Assembly (NCBI GenBank): GCA_902541285.1
Contig: CACBQD010000004.1
Span: 1-64,000, forward strand
DNA: 64,000 nt
Direction of reading: 5' to 3'
Source of the DNA: an uncultured Pelagibacteraceae bacterium
Lineage (GTDB): Bacteria; Pseudomonadota; Alphaproteobacteria; Pelagibacterales; Pelagibacteraceae
Of the stretch, positions 25,180 through 33,899 are shown in pieces (positions within the stretch are counted from its first letter, which is position 1; each line of letters starts with the position of its first letter). Made by a program: the position numbers and the translations under genes. The notes under the pieces are model-generated. The model made no database searches and was not told the origin of the DNA. It saw nothing but the letters and a program-made list of their open reading frames with translations.

Positions 25180-26295
25180 ATGAATTTAGAGTTAAACTCA
25201 ATTGGATTAGATAAGAAACCGTCTGATACAAAAGTAATTGTAGCTATGTCTGGTGGTGTAGACTCATCTACAGTTGCAGGTTTGATGAAAATGCAAGGAT
25301 ATAATGTTACCGGCATAACTTTAAAACTATACAACGATAGTAAAGAAGTTGTTAAATCAAAAGTATGTTGCTCAGGCCAAGATGTTATAGATGCAAAAAG
25401 AGTTGCTCATAAATTAGATATTGATCATAAAATCCTTTATTACCAAGATAAATTTAAGCAAGGTGTTATTGATAATTTTGTAGAAAGTTACTTAAAAGGA
25501 GAAACTCCAATACCATGCGTACAGTGTAATCAAACTGTCAAATTTAAAGATTTGTATGAAGTTGCTAAAGATTTAAATGCTGATGCTTTGATTACAGGTC
25601 ATTATGTAAAAAATATAACAATAAATGAAAAAAATAATATGTATAGAGCAGTAGATGAAAATAGAGATCAAAGTTATTTTCTATTTAATACTACAAGAGA
25701 GCAATTGAATTATTTACGATTTCCATTAGGTGGAATGTTAAAAAATGAAACTAGAGATATTGCCAAAAAACTAAGTTTAAATGTTGCAGATAAGCCAGAT
25801 AGTCAAGATATATGTTTTGTACCTAATGGAGATTATTCATCTGTAATAAAAAAATTTAAACCAGACTCATTGAAAAAAGGCAATATTAAAAATTTAAATG
25901 GTGAAGTAATTGGGGTCCATGATGGAATTATAAATTTTACTATTGGTCAAAGAAAAGGAATAAAAGTGGCTGACAAAGAAGCATTATACGTAATTAAAAT
26001 TGATGCTAAAAATAATGAGATAATTGTTGGTGGAAGAGAGCACCTTGGAAAAAAGAAAATTAATTTAAAAAATATAAATTTATTATCTGATCATGATGAA
26101 TTAAGCGAAGATGTACTAGTTAAGGTTAGATCTACCGGTAAGCTATTAGATGCAAAAGTAAATTTATTAAATCAAAATGAGGCTGAGGTTAACTTAAACA
26201 AGCCAGAAGATGGTATATCTCCCGGACAAGCATGTGTTTTTTATAAAAAAGATCAATTTGGTGACAAAGTACTTGGTGGAGGTTGGATTAAATAG
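25180..26295 (+). CDS. mnmA: tRNA-specific 2-thiouridylase MnmA
   Basis: This 371-residue enzyme installs the 2-thio group on the wobble uridine of Lys/Glu/Gln tRNAs. The PP-loop AMSGGVDSS is near residue 23, the first catalytic cysteine is in [14 protein letters not shown] near 111, and the second is in [16 protein letters not shown] near 206. The C-terminal beta-barrel ends with GGGWI. Length is normal. It overlaps the convergent membrane protein gene by 8 bases at its end. Confidence 0.96.
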   Translation: MNLELNSIGLDKKPSDTKVIVAMSGGVDSSTVAGLMKMQGYNVTGITLKLYNDSKEVVKSKVCCSGQDVIDAKRVAHKLDIDHKILYYQDKFKQGVIDNFVESYLKGETPIPCVQCNQTVKFKDLYEVAKDLNADALITGHYVKNITINEKNNMYRAVDENRDQSYFLFNTTREQLNYLRFPLGGMLKNETRDIAKKLSLNVADKPDSQDICFVPNGDYSSVIKKFKPDSLKKGNIKNLNGEVIGVHDGIINFTIGQRKGIKVADKEALYVIKIDAKNNEIIVGGREHLGKKKINLKNINLLSDHDELSEDVLVKVRSTGKLLDAKVNLLNQNEAEVNLNKPEDGISPGQACVFYKKDQFGDKVLGGGWIK

Positions 26296-27043
26296 TAACT
26301 TTTCTCCAACTCAAAGAATAAAGAAAATAAAATAAGAAAATTGAAAAAAAATAATTCCATTCTACGACTAAAATAAACTTTTTTGAGTTTTCAAATAAAA
26401 GTAAAAATAGGCTTAAAAATAAAATAATTAAAAGTATATGTGCTAAAAAATATTGTATTTTAAAATATATGTTTTTTAATTCTAAATATGTCTCAGAAAA
26501 TTTTTTTACACATTTTACAAAATAATATTTAGTTGATATCGCAAATAGTACACAACATGCAAGGTTCAATCTTACCAAAAACTTATATAAATCGTTATCG
26601 TATTTAACACCTAAAAATATACTATGAATTATTAAAGTTATTCCACTAATTAATCCAAAATAATAAAATTTATTGACCATTTTTAGGTCAGCATCTAGAT
26701 CTGCAAAAATTTTTTTTTGATTTCTCCAAAAGAAGCATAATAAAATCCCTGTGAATATCATCAAAGGTTTGAATACTAACCAATTTGGAAATACTCTGCC
26801 CAATCTACTTATAGAGGTCGTGCCATCAATATAAGGTATTGCAAATCCAAGTCTTTGAATATCTTGTTTATCTCTTAATGCATCACCTGCATTATAAATT
26901 CTGATATCATTATAGTAATTTCCAGGAATTGGATCATACTTAAATTCAAATGATTGAGATAATACTAAGATGGAGTTTAAAGCAATTATAGGCAACACAA
27001 ATATTACCAAACCCAAGAGTCTGGATTTGGAAACAAGTTTCAT
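26288..27043 (-). CDS. Multi-pass membrane protein of unknown function
   Basis: This 251-residue protein has about six hydrophobic segments. The first extracytoplasmic loop holds [20 protein letters not shown], which is faintly like the Frag1/DRAM/Sfk1 family, but the match is weak and I do not assign it. It follows the 27-residue basic peptide gene by 9 bases on the same strand. Confidence 0.6.
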   Translation of the reverse strand: MKLVSKSRLLGLVIFVLPIIALNSILVLSQSFEFKYDPIPGNYYNDIRIYNAGDALRDKQDIQRLGFAIPYIDGTTSISRLGRVFPNWLVFKPLMIFTGILLCFFWRNQKKIFADLDADLKMVNKFYYFGLISGITLIIHSIFLGVKYDNDLYKFLVRLNLACCVLFAISTKYYFVKCVKKFSETYLELKNIYFKIQYFLAHILLIILFLSLFLLLFENSKKFILVVEWNYFFSIFLFYFLYSLSWRKVTI

Positions 27044-27052
27044 AAATTAAGC

Positions 27053-27136
27053 CTATTTTTTTTTATTTTTCTTTCTGGCTCTTCTTTTTTTTGAGCCCAT
27101 TTTTCTTCGGCCTCTGTGCTTTTTTGGGTATCCCAT
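27053..27136 (-). CDS. Very small, highly basic peptide (27 residues), ribosomal-protein-like composition
   Basis: The product is MGYPKKHRGRRKMGS... with 17 lysines and arginines in 27 residues and no acidic residues. An excellent Shine-Dalgarno site (TAAGGAG) lies 4 bases before the ATG, which is unusual in this window and supports real translation. Size and charge recall tiny ribosomal proteins such as bTHX or bS22, but I see no decisive motif. It heads a possible operon with the following membrane protein gene. Confidence 0.55.
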   Translation of the reverse strand: MGYPKKHRGRRKMGSKKRRARKKNKKK

Positions 27137-27211
27137 AATCTCCTTAGTTTTACAATTTTATTGACTTATTTCAGGGATATAGCATTGTCGATATAACTAA
27201 TCAATTTTTTT

Positions 27212-28390
27212 ATGGTTAATTCTGTTAAAACATTTTTAAAACAAGTAGGAAAAGATTATCAAAATCAGTCGGTTAATCCACCAGTAGTAAGAGCTTCAAC
27301 TATAATATTTAAAACTCTTCAAGATATAAAGAAAACTCAAAGTAATTATAAAAAAAATCCCTTAAGCAAAAATTTTGATTATGGTAGAAAAGGAACATCA
27401 ACAACTTTTGCACTACAAGAACTACTAAGAAAAATTGAAAATGCTTATCAAGTTTATTTAACACCAACAGGATTTGGTGCAGTTTTTCTTGGAGTGATTA
27501 GTGTTGTAAGACCTGGTGATGAAATCATTATAACAGACTCAGTCTACTCTCCCACAAGATTTTTAACTGAAGACTATTTAAAAAAATTCAATATTAAAGC
27601 AGTATTTTATGATCCAAAAAACTTAGATGACCTAAAAAAAAAAATTACTAATAAGACTAAACTTATTTTTGTTGAAAACCCAGGAAGTAACACATTTGAA
27701 TTCCAAGATTTAAAAAAAATATTATCTTATGCCAAGAATAAGAATATTTATACAGCTATTGATAACACCTGGGGAACACCTTATTTAATCAAGCCTTTAG
27801 ACTTAGGTTTTGATATGTCTATAGTTTCAGCGACAAAATATTATTCTGGTCATTCAGATGTTATGGGTGGCAGTTTAGCTATTAAAAAAAGACTTTTTAA
27901 AGAAGTGGAATTAAGTCAAAAAGCAGTTGGTTTAAGACTAAGCCCTGATGATGCCTATTTAATTATGAGAGGACTAAGAACATTAGATATTAGGCTAGAC
28001 AAGCATCAAGAAAATACCATCAAGGTAGCTAATTTTTTGAGCAAACAAAAAAAAGTTAAAGAGGTTTTTTACCCAATTAAAAAAAATATTAAACAATACA
28101 AAATGTGGAAAAAGTATTACTCAGGATCATCTGGGTTAATGGGTGTAAAAATTATTTCTAAAAATAAAAACTCTGTAATTAGATTTTTGAATAAACTAAA
28201 ATTATTTGCCCATGGTTACAGCTGGGGTGGATTTGAAAGTCTTGCTTTATATCAAGACAAATTGGCACTGGGTAATAGGAGCTACACAAAGCTGAGTAAT
28301 AACGAACATATTATAAGATTGCATATTGGTTTAGAAGACCCAAATGATTTGATTGCTGACATTAAACAGGCTATTAAATCTGTAAGATGA
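27212..28390 (+). CDS. metC: Cystathionine beta-lyase / Cys-Met metabolism PLP enzyme
   Basis: This 392-residue enzyme of the Cys/Met metabolism family has the PLP lysine in SATKYYSGHSDVMGG near residue 210, the pyridine-nitrogen aspartate in IDNTWGTPY near 189, and the late motif HGYSWGGFESLA near 335. The sequence style is that of MetC, which releases homocysteine from cystathionine, although other C-S lyases cannot be excluded. Its stop overlaps the MFS gene start by four bases. Confidence 0.83.
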   Translation: MVNSVKTFLKQVGKDYQNQSVNPPVVRASTIIFKTLQDIKKTQSNYKKNPLSKNFDYGRKGTSTTFALQELLRKIENAYQVYLTPTGFGAVFLGVISVVRPGDEIIITDSVYSPTRFLTEDYLKKFNIKAVFYDPKNLDDLKKKITNKTKLIFVENPGSNTFEFQDLKKILSYAKNKNIYTAIDNTWGTPYLIKPLDLGFDMSIVSATKYYSGHSDVMGGSLAIKKRLFKEVELSQKAVGLRLSPDDAYLIMRGLRTLDIRLDKHQENTIKVANFLSKQKKVKEVFYPIKKNIKQYKMWKKYYSGSSGLMGVKIISKNKNSVIRFLNKLKLFAHGYSWGGFESLALYQDKLALGNRSYTKLSNNEHIIRLHIGLEDPNDLIADIKQAIKSVR

Positions 28391-29607
28391 ATGACACCAA
28401 ATTTTTTCCAACAAAAAAAGCATTAGTTACCGTAATAGCTGCATCTGCTGTTGTTATTATTGCATTAGGAATAAGACAAACTTTTGGAATGTTTTATTTT
28501 GATTTTGCAACTGATTTAGATATCACCATAACACAGTTCGGCTTTACAATGGGATTACAGCTCTTATTGTGGGGTGTTTTCAGTCCTATGTTTGGAATTA
28601 TTACGGATAAGTATGGTGGTAATATTGCAATTTTTATTGGTTTTGTTTTTTATTTGTTAGCAATTTTATTGTTTTATTCAGGTTTTAATACTGGTTATTA
28701 TTTTACTATAACAATTGGAATATTAGTTGGAGTTGGACTGGGATCCACAGCTATCAGTATACCTGTTTCAGTTGTTGCAAAACACTTTCCAGTTTCAAGC
28801 AGAACAATAGCAACAGGTATAGTAACATCAGCAGGATCTTTTGGATATTTTATATCACCGCTAATCACTAGATACTCACTCGTTGAACATGGGTGGGAAA
28901 AAACAATGCTATTTTTCTGTTTCTTTTTAGGTCTAGGATTAATAGTAGCATTATTTGTTTCAACACCAAAAATACCTGTCGGTACAAATCAAAATAACAA
29001 TCAAACAGCTAGAGAAGCTTTAAAAGAGGCTTTTTCAAATAAAAGTTACATCTATCTTACGTTAGGTTTCTTTGTATGTGGTTGGCACATTGCTTTAGTT
29101 GCAACTCATATACCCACTTACATGATTGACAAAGGATTACCAGATTGGTGTGCAGCAATGGTTTTGGCTTTAATTGGACTTTTTAATATGGTTGGAACAA
29201 TTACAAGTGGATATCTTGCAACTAGATACAGTCAAAAAATTTTATTAAGTGCAATTTATCTACTAAGAGGAGTATCAATTATTTATTTCATATTCCTACC
29301 ACCAAGTGTTTTTAATTCAGTAATCTTTGGAATTACTTTTGGAATGTTGTGGCTATCAACAGTTCCACCAACAAATGGAATCATAGGAAAAGTATTTGGA
29401 ACTAAGTATATCGGATTATTATATGGAATTGTTTTTGTAAGTCATCAAATTGGATCTTTTTTAGGAGCTTATTTGAGTGGAGTTTTCTATGAACTTAACG
29501 GCAATTTTGATTATGCTTGGTACATATCTATCGCATTATCTATTTTTGCTGGTTTGATACATTTACCTATAAAAGAGAAGCCAATTGAAAGACCACAAAT
29601 CGCATAA
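28387..29607 (+). CDS. Major facilitator superfamily transporter
   Basis: This 406-residue protein has about 12 membrane helices. The motif FGIITDKYGG (near residue 67) is the MFS loop 2-3 signature, and RQTFGMFYFDFATDL near the start is typical of the oxalate:formate antiporter / monocarboxylate branch. It probably moves a small organic acid. It overlaps metC upstream by 4 bases and pabB downstream by 23 bases. Substrate unknown. Confidence 0.82.
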   Translation: MNDTKFFPTKKALVTVIAASAVVIIALGIRQTFGMFYFDFATDLDITITQFGFTMGLQLLLWGVFSPMFGIITDKYGGNIAIFIGFVFYLLAILLFYSGFNTGYYFTITIGILVGVGLGSTAISIPVSVVAKHFPVSSRTIATGIVTSAGSFGYFISPLITRYSLVEHGWEKTMLFFCFFLGLGLIVALFVSTPKIPVGTNQNNNQTAREALKEAFSNKSYIYLTLGFFVCGWHIALVATHIPTYMIDKGLPDWCAAMVLALIGLFNMVGTITSGYLATRYSQKILLSAIYLLRGVSIIYFIFLPPSVFNSVIFGITFGMLWLSTVPPTNGIIGKVFGTKYIGLLYGIVFVSHQIGSFLGAYLSGVFYELNGNFDYAWYISIALSIFAGLIHLPIKEKPIERPQIA

Positions 29608-29875
29608 ACTTAAATTTAACCCGTATTTAGAAAAACTTTATCAATCAGATAAGCCAATGATAATCTACAAAGTTGATAATGGTTATGACATTTATACAGA
29701 TTTTTCTAAAAAAATTAATTTAACAAAAAAAAATACACATAAATTTTTAAACTCTTTTGAAAGAATGAAATATAAAAAAGAAACTGATCAATATGTTGGT
29801 TTTTTTGGATATGAAATTTTAAATTATTTACTTGGTATTAAAATTAGCAAACAGTCTAAAAATAGTTTTTTATAA
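29585..29875 (+). CDS. pabB: pabB N-terminal fragment, separated from the rest by a frameshift
   Basis: This 96-residue frame carries the first part of a chorismate-utilising enzyme; FFGYEILNYLLGI is the usual end of its N-terminal domain. It stops at 29873-29875, just after six T residues (29866-29871). Reading with one T fewer, or slipping +1 there, continues smoothly into the next frame as ...KNSF-YKGVFYKPE. The fragment alone would be inactive. The cause may be a true mutation, a homopolymer sequencing error, or ribosomal slippage. Confidence 0.6.
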   Translation: MKDHKSHKLKFNPYLEKLYQSDKPMIIYKVDNGYDIYTDFSKKINLTKKNTHKFLNSFERMKYKKETDQYVGFFGYEILNYLLGIKISKQSKNSFL

Positions 29876-30800
29876 AGGAGTTTTTTACAAACCAGAAACA
29901 ATCATTAAAATAAGAGATAATATTTCAATATTTTCAAATAAAAAAAAGCACGAATTTAATAATTATTTTAAACCAACTAAAATTTTATCACCCTTTAAAT
30001 TAAATATTAAATATCAAAAATACAAAAAAATATTTGATATTTTTTCAAAAAAAATAAGACAAGGAGAAACATATCAAATAAAAATTTGTACAAAATATCG
30101 TAATAAATCTTCAATAAATCCAATTAATTTTTTCTGGAGATTAATGAAGTCAAATGCTTCACCAGAATCTTTTATGATAAGAGATAAAAATTATTCTATT
30201 GTAAGCTGCTCACCTGAAACTTTATTATTAAAAAAAGGTAACAAAATCATTACCAAGCCTATTGCTGGCACATTAAGAAAAAGTAAAAAATCTAACAGAT
30301 CTAGTGCCTTAAAGTTTTTTAGAAATAACATTAAAGAGACTAAAGAACATAATATGATTGTTGATATGGAAAGAAGTGATTTATCCAGAGTTTGTGTTCC
30401 AGGAACAGTAAAAATTGATAAAGAAAAGTATGTTGAGGAATACAGACACTTATTTCATTATGTTACAACCATATCTGGAAGCCTATTAAAAGGTATAACT
30501 ATAAAAAATATTATCAAATCTATGATGCCTGGTGGATCAGTCATAGGCTGTCCAAAAGTACGAACTTTGGAATTATTAAACCAACAAGAAAAAGAGAATA
30601 GAAATATTTTTACAGGTAGTTTTGGCTATATAAAATTTAATAAAGACATGAGATTTAACATAATAATAAGATCTATATTAAATTATAAAAATACATCAGA
30701 AATATCTGCAGCATCTGGAGTTGTACTAGATAGTGCAGCAAAAAAAGAATTTAATGAAAATTTTATCAAAGCAAAATCATTATTAGAATTATTTAAATGA
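29832..30800 (+). CDS. pabB: Aminodeoxychorismate synthase component I (PabB), catalytic part
   Basis: This chorismate-binding domain amidates chorismate using ammonia from PabA to give aminodeoxychorismate. The motifs SCSPETLL, PIAGTLR, EHNMIVDMERSDLSRVC and PGGSVIGCPKVRTLELL are all present. The frame can only start at a TTG at 29832, and residues before about 29870 do not look like the family; the true N-terminus lies in the preceding frame. The PIAGT motif has alanine where PabB of E. coli has the active-site lysine (PIKGT), as in TrpE, so anthranilate synthase is an alternative. The adjacent pabC favours folate synthesis. Confidence 0.75.
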   Translation: MVLKLANSLKIVFYKGVFYKPETIIKIRDNISIFSNKKKHEFNNYFKPTKILSPFKLNIKYQKYKKIFDIFSKKIRQGETYQIKICTKYRNKSSINPINFFWRLMKSNASPESFMIRDKNYSIVSCSPETLLLKKGNKIITKPIAGTLRKSKKSNRSSALKFFRNNIKETKEHNMIVDMERSDLSRVCVPGTVKIDKEKYVEEYRHLFHYVTTISGSLLKGITIKNIIKSMMPGGSVIGCPKVRTLELLNQQEKENRNIFTGSFGYIKFNKDMRFNIIIRSILNYKNTSEISAASGVVLDSAAKKEFNENFIKAKSLLELFK

Positions 30801-31363
30801 TTTATATAATAGACCACCAGGATTCATTCACATGGAATGTAGTTCATCAATTCTCTCAGTTTGATAAAGTTTATTGTTCAAATTATTTTGAAATAAATAA
30901 CAGTTTATTAAATAAATCTAATACAATTGTATTATCTCCTGGACCCGGTTCACCCAAAGATTATCCAAATACTTCAAAAATTTATAATAAATTTAAAGGA
31001 AGAAAAAAAATCATAGGAATTTGCTTAGGGTATCAGCAAATATTACATTGTGAAAATGCTAAAATTATTCAACAAAGGAGAATATTCCATGGTTATCAAT
31101 CTGAAGTAAAAGTTGTTTCGAATAAATCCATCTTTAGAAAGAATTCTAAATTTAAAGTCGGAAGATATCATTCACTTAAGCTTCAAGAGCCATTTATTAA
31201 AGAAAATTTTGATATTACTATGAGATGCGCTAAAACTAATATTGCTATGGCTTTCGAAAACAAAAGAGATGATTTATATGGTTTTCAATTTCATCCAGAA
31301 TCTTTTTTAACAACAAATGGTAAAATTCTTATTAAAAAAATCTTACAGTCGAAAAGATCTTAA
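30797..31363 (+). CDS. pabA: Aminodeoxychorismate/anthranilate synthase glutamine amidotransferase (PabA/TrpG)
   Basis: This 188-residue class I glutamine amidotransferase has the catalytic cysteine in GICLGYQQI near residue 76, the oxyanion motif SPGPGSP near 50, and His-Glu in GFQFHPESF near 170. It supplies ammonia to PabB. The gene overlaps pabB by 4 bases and pabC by 47 bases, so all three are coupled. PabA and TrpG cannot be told apart by sequence; context supports PabA. Confidence 0.85.
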   Translation: MIYIIDHQDSFTWNVVHQFSQFDKVYCSNYFEINNSLLNKSNTIVLSPGPGSPKDYPNTSKIYNKFKGRKKIIGICLGYQQILHCENAKIIQQRRIFHGYQSEVKVVSNKSIFRKNSKFKVGRYHSLKLQEPFIKENFDITMRCAKTNIAMAFENKRDDLYGFQFHPESFLTTNGKILIKKILQSKRS

Positions 31364-32093
31364 AGAAAAAGAATTTAAAGATCTATGGAATGCCCACGGG
31401 GTTTTCACAACTATGTGGATCTATGGAAAGCCTCAAAAGATTTTATTTTTTAAAGAACATATAACAAATCTTATTAAGTCTACTAAAAATTATAAAATTT
31501 ATGATCGAAATTTAAAAAGAAATATATTTAAAATAATTAAATCGAATTTAAACAAACAAAAAAATTATAATCATTTATTGAGAATTGCAGTAACCAAAAG
31601 TTTAATTTCTATATCTTTGAGAGATAAATTAAAAATTAAAAAAAATCTCCAGTTAAAGTTAGTCAATTACAATAGAATTAAGCCTGAACATAAAAATCTA
31701 AAATATAAATTTATTTTAAAAAATTTATCTAAAATGGATAATACAAAATCCGATATTGCTCTTTGCTCAAATGGAAAAATTTTAGAAACAGGAACTTCAA
31801 ATATTATTTTTATAAAAGATAATAAATATTATTCACCTATCAGGAAATTTTATCGAGGAGTTAATCTAAAGTTTTTTGAAAAGCAATTTAAGATAAAAAA
31901 AACTAATATTAATATAAATAAATTAAATCAATACGAGGAGATACTTCTAATCGGATCTGGAAAGGGAGTTTCTACTGTTTCATCTATAAAAGAGAAAAAC
32001 TGGAATAGAAAAAAATATAAATCCTATGAAACTTTTATAAGCAAATATCAAACAAAAATACTAAAACAAAAAAAATTGAGTAATTATTTATGA
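31317..32093 (+). CDS. pabC: Aminodeoxychorismate lyase-like class IV aminotransferase (PabC)
   Basis: This 258-residue fold-type IV PLP enzyme would cleave aminodeoxychorismate to p-aminobenzoate and pyruvate. The PLP lysine is probably in EHKNLKYKF near residue 122, followed by ETGTSNIIFIKDN near 157, a strong class IV signature. It is very lysine-rich and divergent. The start at 31317 lies inside the end of pabA. D-amino acid or branched-chain aminotransferase activity is possible, but the pabBA neighbours argue for PabC. Confidence 0.75.
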   Translation: MVKFLLKKSYSRKDLKEKEFKDLWNAHGVFTTMWIYGKPQKILFFKEHITNLIKSTKNYKIYDRNLKRNIFKIIKSNLNKQKNYNHLLRIAVTKSLISISLRDKLKIKKNLQLKLVNYNRIKPEHKNLKYKFILKNLSKMDNTKSDIALCSNGKILETGTSNIIFIKDNKYYSPIRKFYRGVNLKFFEKQFKIKKTNININKLNQYEEILLIGSGKGVSTVSSIKEKNWNRKKYKSYETFISKYQTKILKQKKLSNYL

Positions 32094-32488
32094 GAAATCC
32101 TAATAACCCTTGCATATTCTGTTTTACAAAGAAAAAGGAATATCTTTTTGAAAACGAACTAGCTTATGCAACTACTGACACTTACCCTGTATCAAAATTT
32201 CATTCACTTATAATTCCAAAGCGGTGTGTTAAAAATTATTTTGATCTAACCTCAAAAGAAATCTTAGCCTGCAATAAATTGATAAAGAAACTAAAAAAAA
32301 AAATTGAAATGAACGATAAATCTGTAAAAGGTTTTAATATTGGTACCAATTCAGGCAAGGTTGCTGGACAATCTATTAATCATTGTCACATTCATCTGAT
32401 TCCAAGACGAAAAAATGATGTTAAAAATCCACAAGGCGGTGTTCGAGCTGTAATTTCTGCTAAACAGCATTATGTAAGGAAAAAGTAA
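32090..32488 (+). CDS. HIT family hydrolase
   Basis: This 132-residue histidine-triad protein has the motif HCHIHLIPRR near residues 104-113 and the metal-type CIFCF near the start. HIT enzymes hydrolyse nucleotide phosphoramidates or dinucleoside polyphosphates. The gene overlaps pabC by 4 bases and ends the folate operon. No terminator is obvious after it. Confidence 0.88.
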   Translation: MRNPNNPCIFCFTKKKEYLFENELAYATTDTYPVSKFHSLIIPKRCVKNYFDLTSKEILACNKLIKKLKKKIEMNDKSVKGFNIGTNSGKVAGQSINHCHIHLIPRRKNDVKNPQGGVRAVISAKQHYVRKK

Positions 32489-32594
32489 ACTTTATTAACA
32501 TTTTTTTCTTCAGATGAGATTATTAGTCAGTTGAACTAATATTTTTTATAGATTATGAGCTTAGATTAGTATTATATTTAGCGGAGATAATAAT

Positions 32595-33389
32595 ATGTTC
32601 ACAACAAATCCATTTGCTGTCCTTTCTTCAACAGTCCCTTCAATTGCTTTGCAAGCATTTGTTTTATTGATGTTGGCATTAGTGGTGATTGGAACACTGA
32701 TGGATATTATTCATAAGAAGAATGTAAAATATTTTTTTAATAATGCTAAAAAAGCAAAAAAAGCAGCAAGTAGAGAATTAAGTCTTGGAGAAAAAACAGC
32801 GATAATTTCTAAAACAGTAGTACATGATATTGGAACTACATCCGAGTTAGGTTTAGGTAAAAGAAGATTTGCACATGTATTAGGAATGTATGGAACAATA
32901 TTATTTTGGATCGGGTCAGGTGTTATGATATTTGGATACTCTTCTCCTAATGCTGTAACTCCATCTATATGGCCGATCATTTGGCACGCTGGTGCAATTT
33001 TAACTTGCCTTGGAGCTTATTGGTTTTGGTTTTTTTTAAGAGTAGATGTATCTGCTGAAGCTCACTCAGTTTTTAGAATCATAAAAGCAGATTTATTTGT
33101 TTTAGCTTTAGTATTATCTTCTACGTTTGGTTTAGCTTGGTCGTATTTCCAATATTCGGGATCTACTGGTTTAAGTATTTTATTTTTAATTTTGTTTGCG
33201 GTTGCTAACATAGTTTTATTTGGAGGAGTTTACTGGTCTAAATTTGCTCATATGTTCTACAAACCAGGTGCTGCAATCCAAAAAAATTTAGCAGAGGCAG
33301 ATGGTTCCAGAGATAACCTGCCTCCACCTGCAGATGCTCCAGAACAATTTGGACTTGGAATTAAACGTGAGGCACCAAAGCACTATTAA
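32595..33389 (+). CDS. aprM: AprM, membrane anchor of APS reductase (sulfite oxidation)
   Basis: This 264-residue protein has about six hydrophobic segments and a polar C-terminus. Position directly before aprB-aprA and its membrane character match AprM, which in sulfur oxidisers links AprBA to the quinone pool. Histidines in KRRFAHVLGMYG and WHAGAILTCLGAYWF could bind heme. It begins with a GGAG ribosome site (gcggagataataatATG). It replaces the QmoABC complex as electron acceptor route. Function is inferred from family and context. Confidence 0.82.
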   Translation: MFTTNPFAVLSSTVPSIALQAFVLLMLALVVIGTLMDIIHKKNVKYFFNNAKKAKKAASRELSLGEKTAIISKTVVHDIGTTSELGLGKRRFAHVLGMYGTILFWIGSGVMIFGYSSPNAVTPSIWPIIWHAGAILTCLGAYWFWFFLRVDVSAEAHSVFRIIKADLFVLALVLSSTFGLAWSYFQYSGSTGLSILFLILFAVANIVLFGGVYWSKFAHMFYKPGAAIQKNLAEADGSRDNLPPPADAPEQFGLGIKREAPKHY

Positions 33390-33428
33390 TATGATTGATA
33401 AAATTTTAAAGAAAGGTAATAAGTAGAT

Positions 33429-33899
33429 ATGTCAACTTTTGTATACATGACGAGATGTGATGGTTGTGGTCATTGTGTAGATATATGTCCATCAGATATC
33501 ATGCACATAGACGAAACTATTAGAAGAGCAAAAAATATAGAACCAAATTTTTGTTGGGAATGCTATTCATGTGTTAAGGCATGTCCTAATCATGCAATTG
33601 ATGTAAGAGGATATGCTGACTTTGCTCCAATGGGTCATAGCGTTAGAGTTAGGAGAGAAGAAGAAAAAGGAACTATCTCTTGGAGAATTAAATTTAGAAA
33701 CGGTACAGAGAAGAATTTTGTATCGCCAATAACAACAAAACCTTGGGGAAAATTCATACCAAAATTAGCTGAAGCTGATACTCCTAATCAAGGAGAGATT
33801 AACTCACAAATTTTATATAATGAGCCACATGGTTTAAATACTGAAAAAGATTTACCAACATTAGATAAGAATTCATTTAAGCAAGGCGTTTACTATTAA
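33429..33899 (+). CDS. aprB: Adenylylsulfate reductase beta subunit AprB
   Basis: This 156-residue iron-sulfur subunit starts STFVYMTRCDGCGHC and has two 4Fe-4S clusters: CDGCGHCVDIC near residues 9-19 and CWECYSCVKAC near 41-51. It passes electrons from the AprA flavin toward AprM. Its stop overlaps the aprA start (TAATG). Its N-terminal motif and tail are typical of AprB. In this setting the enzyme probably runs in the oxidative direction, sulfite plus AMP to APS. Confidence 0.94.
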   Translation: MSTFVYMTRCDGCGHCVDICPSDIMHIDETIRRAKNIEPNFCWECYSCVKACPNHAIDVRGYADFAPMGHSVRVRREEEKGTISWRIKFRNGTEKNFVSPITTKPWGKFIPKLAEADTPNQGEINSQILYNEPHGLNTEKDLPTLDKNSFKQGVYY

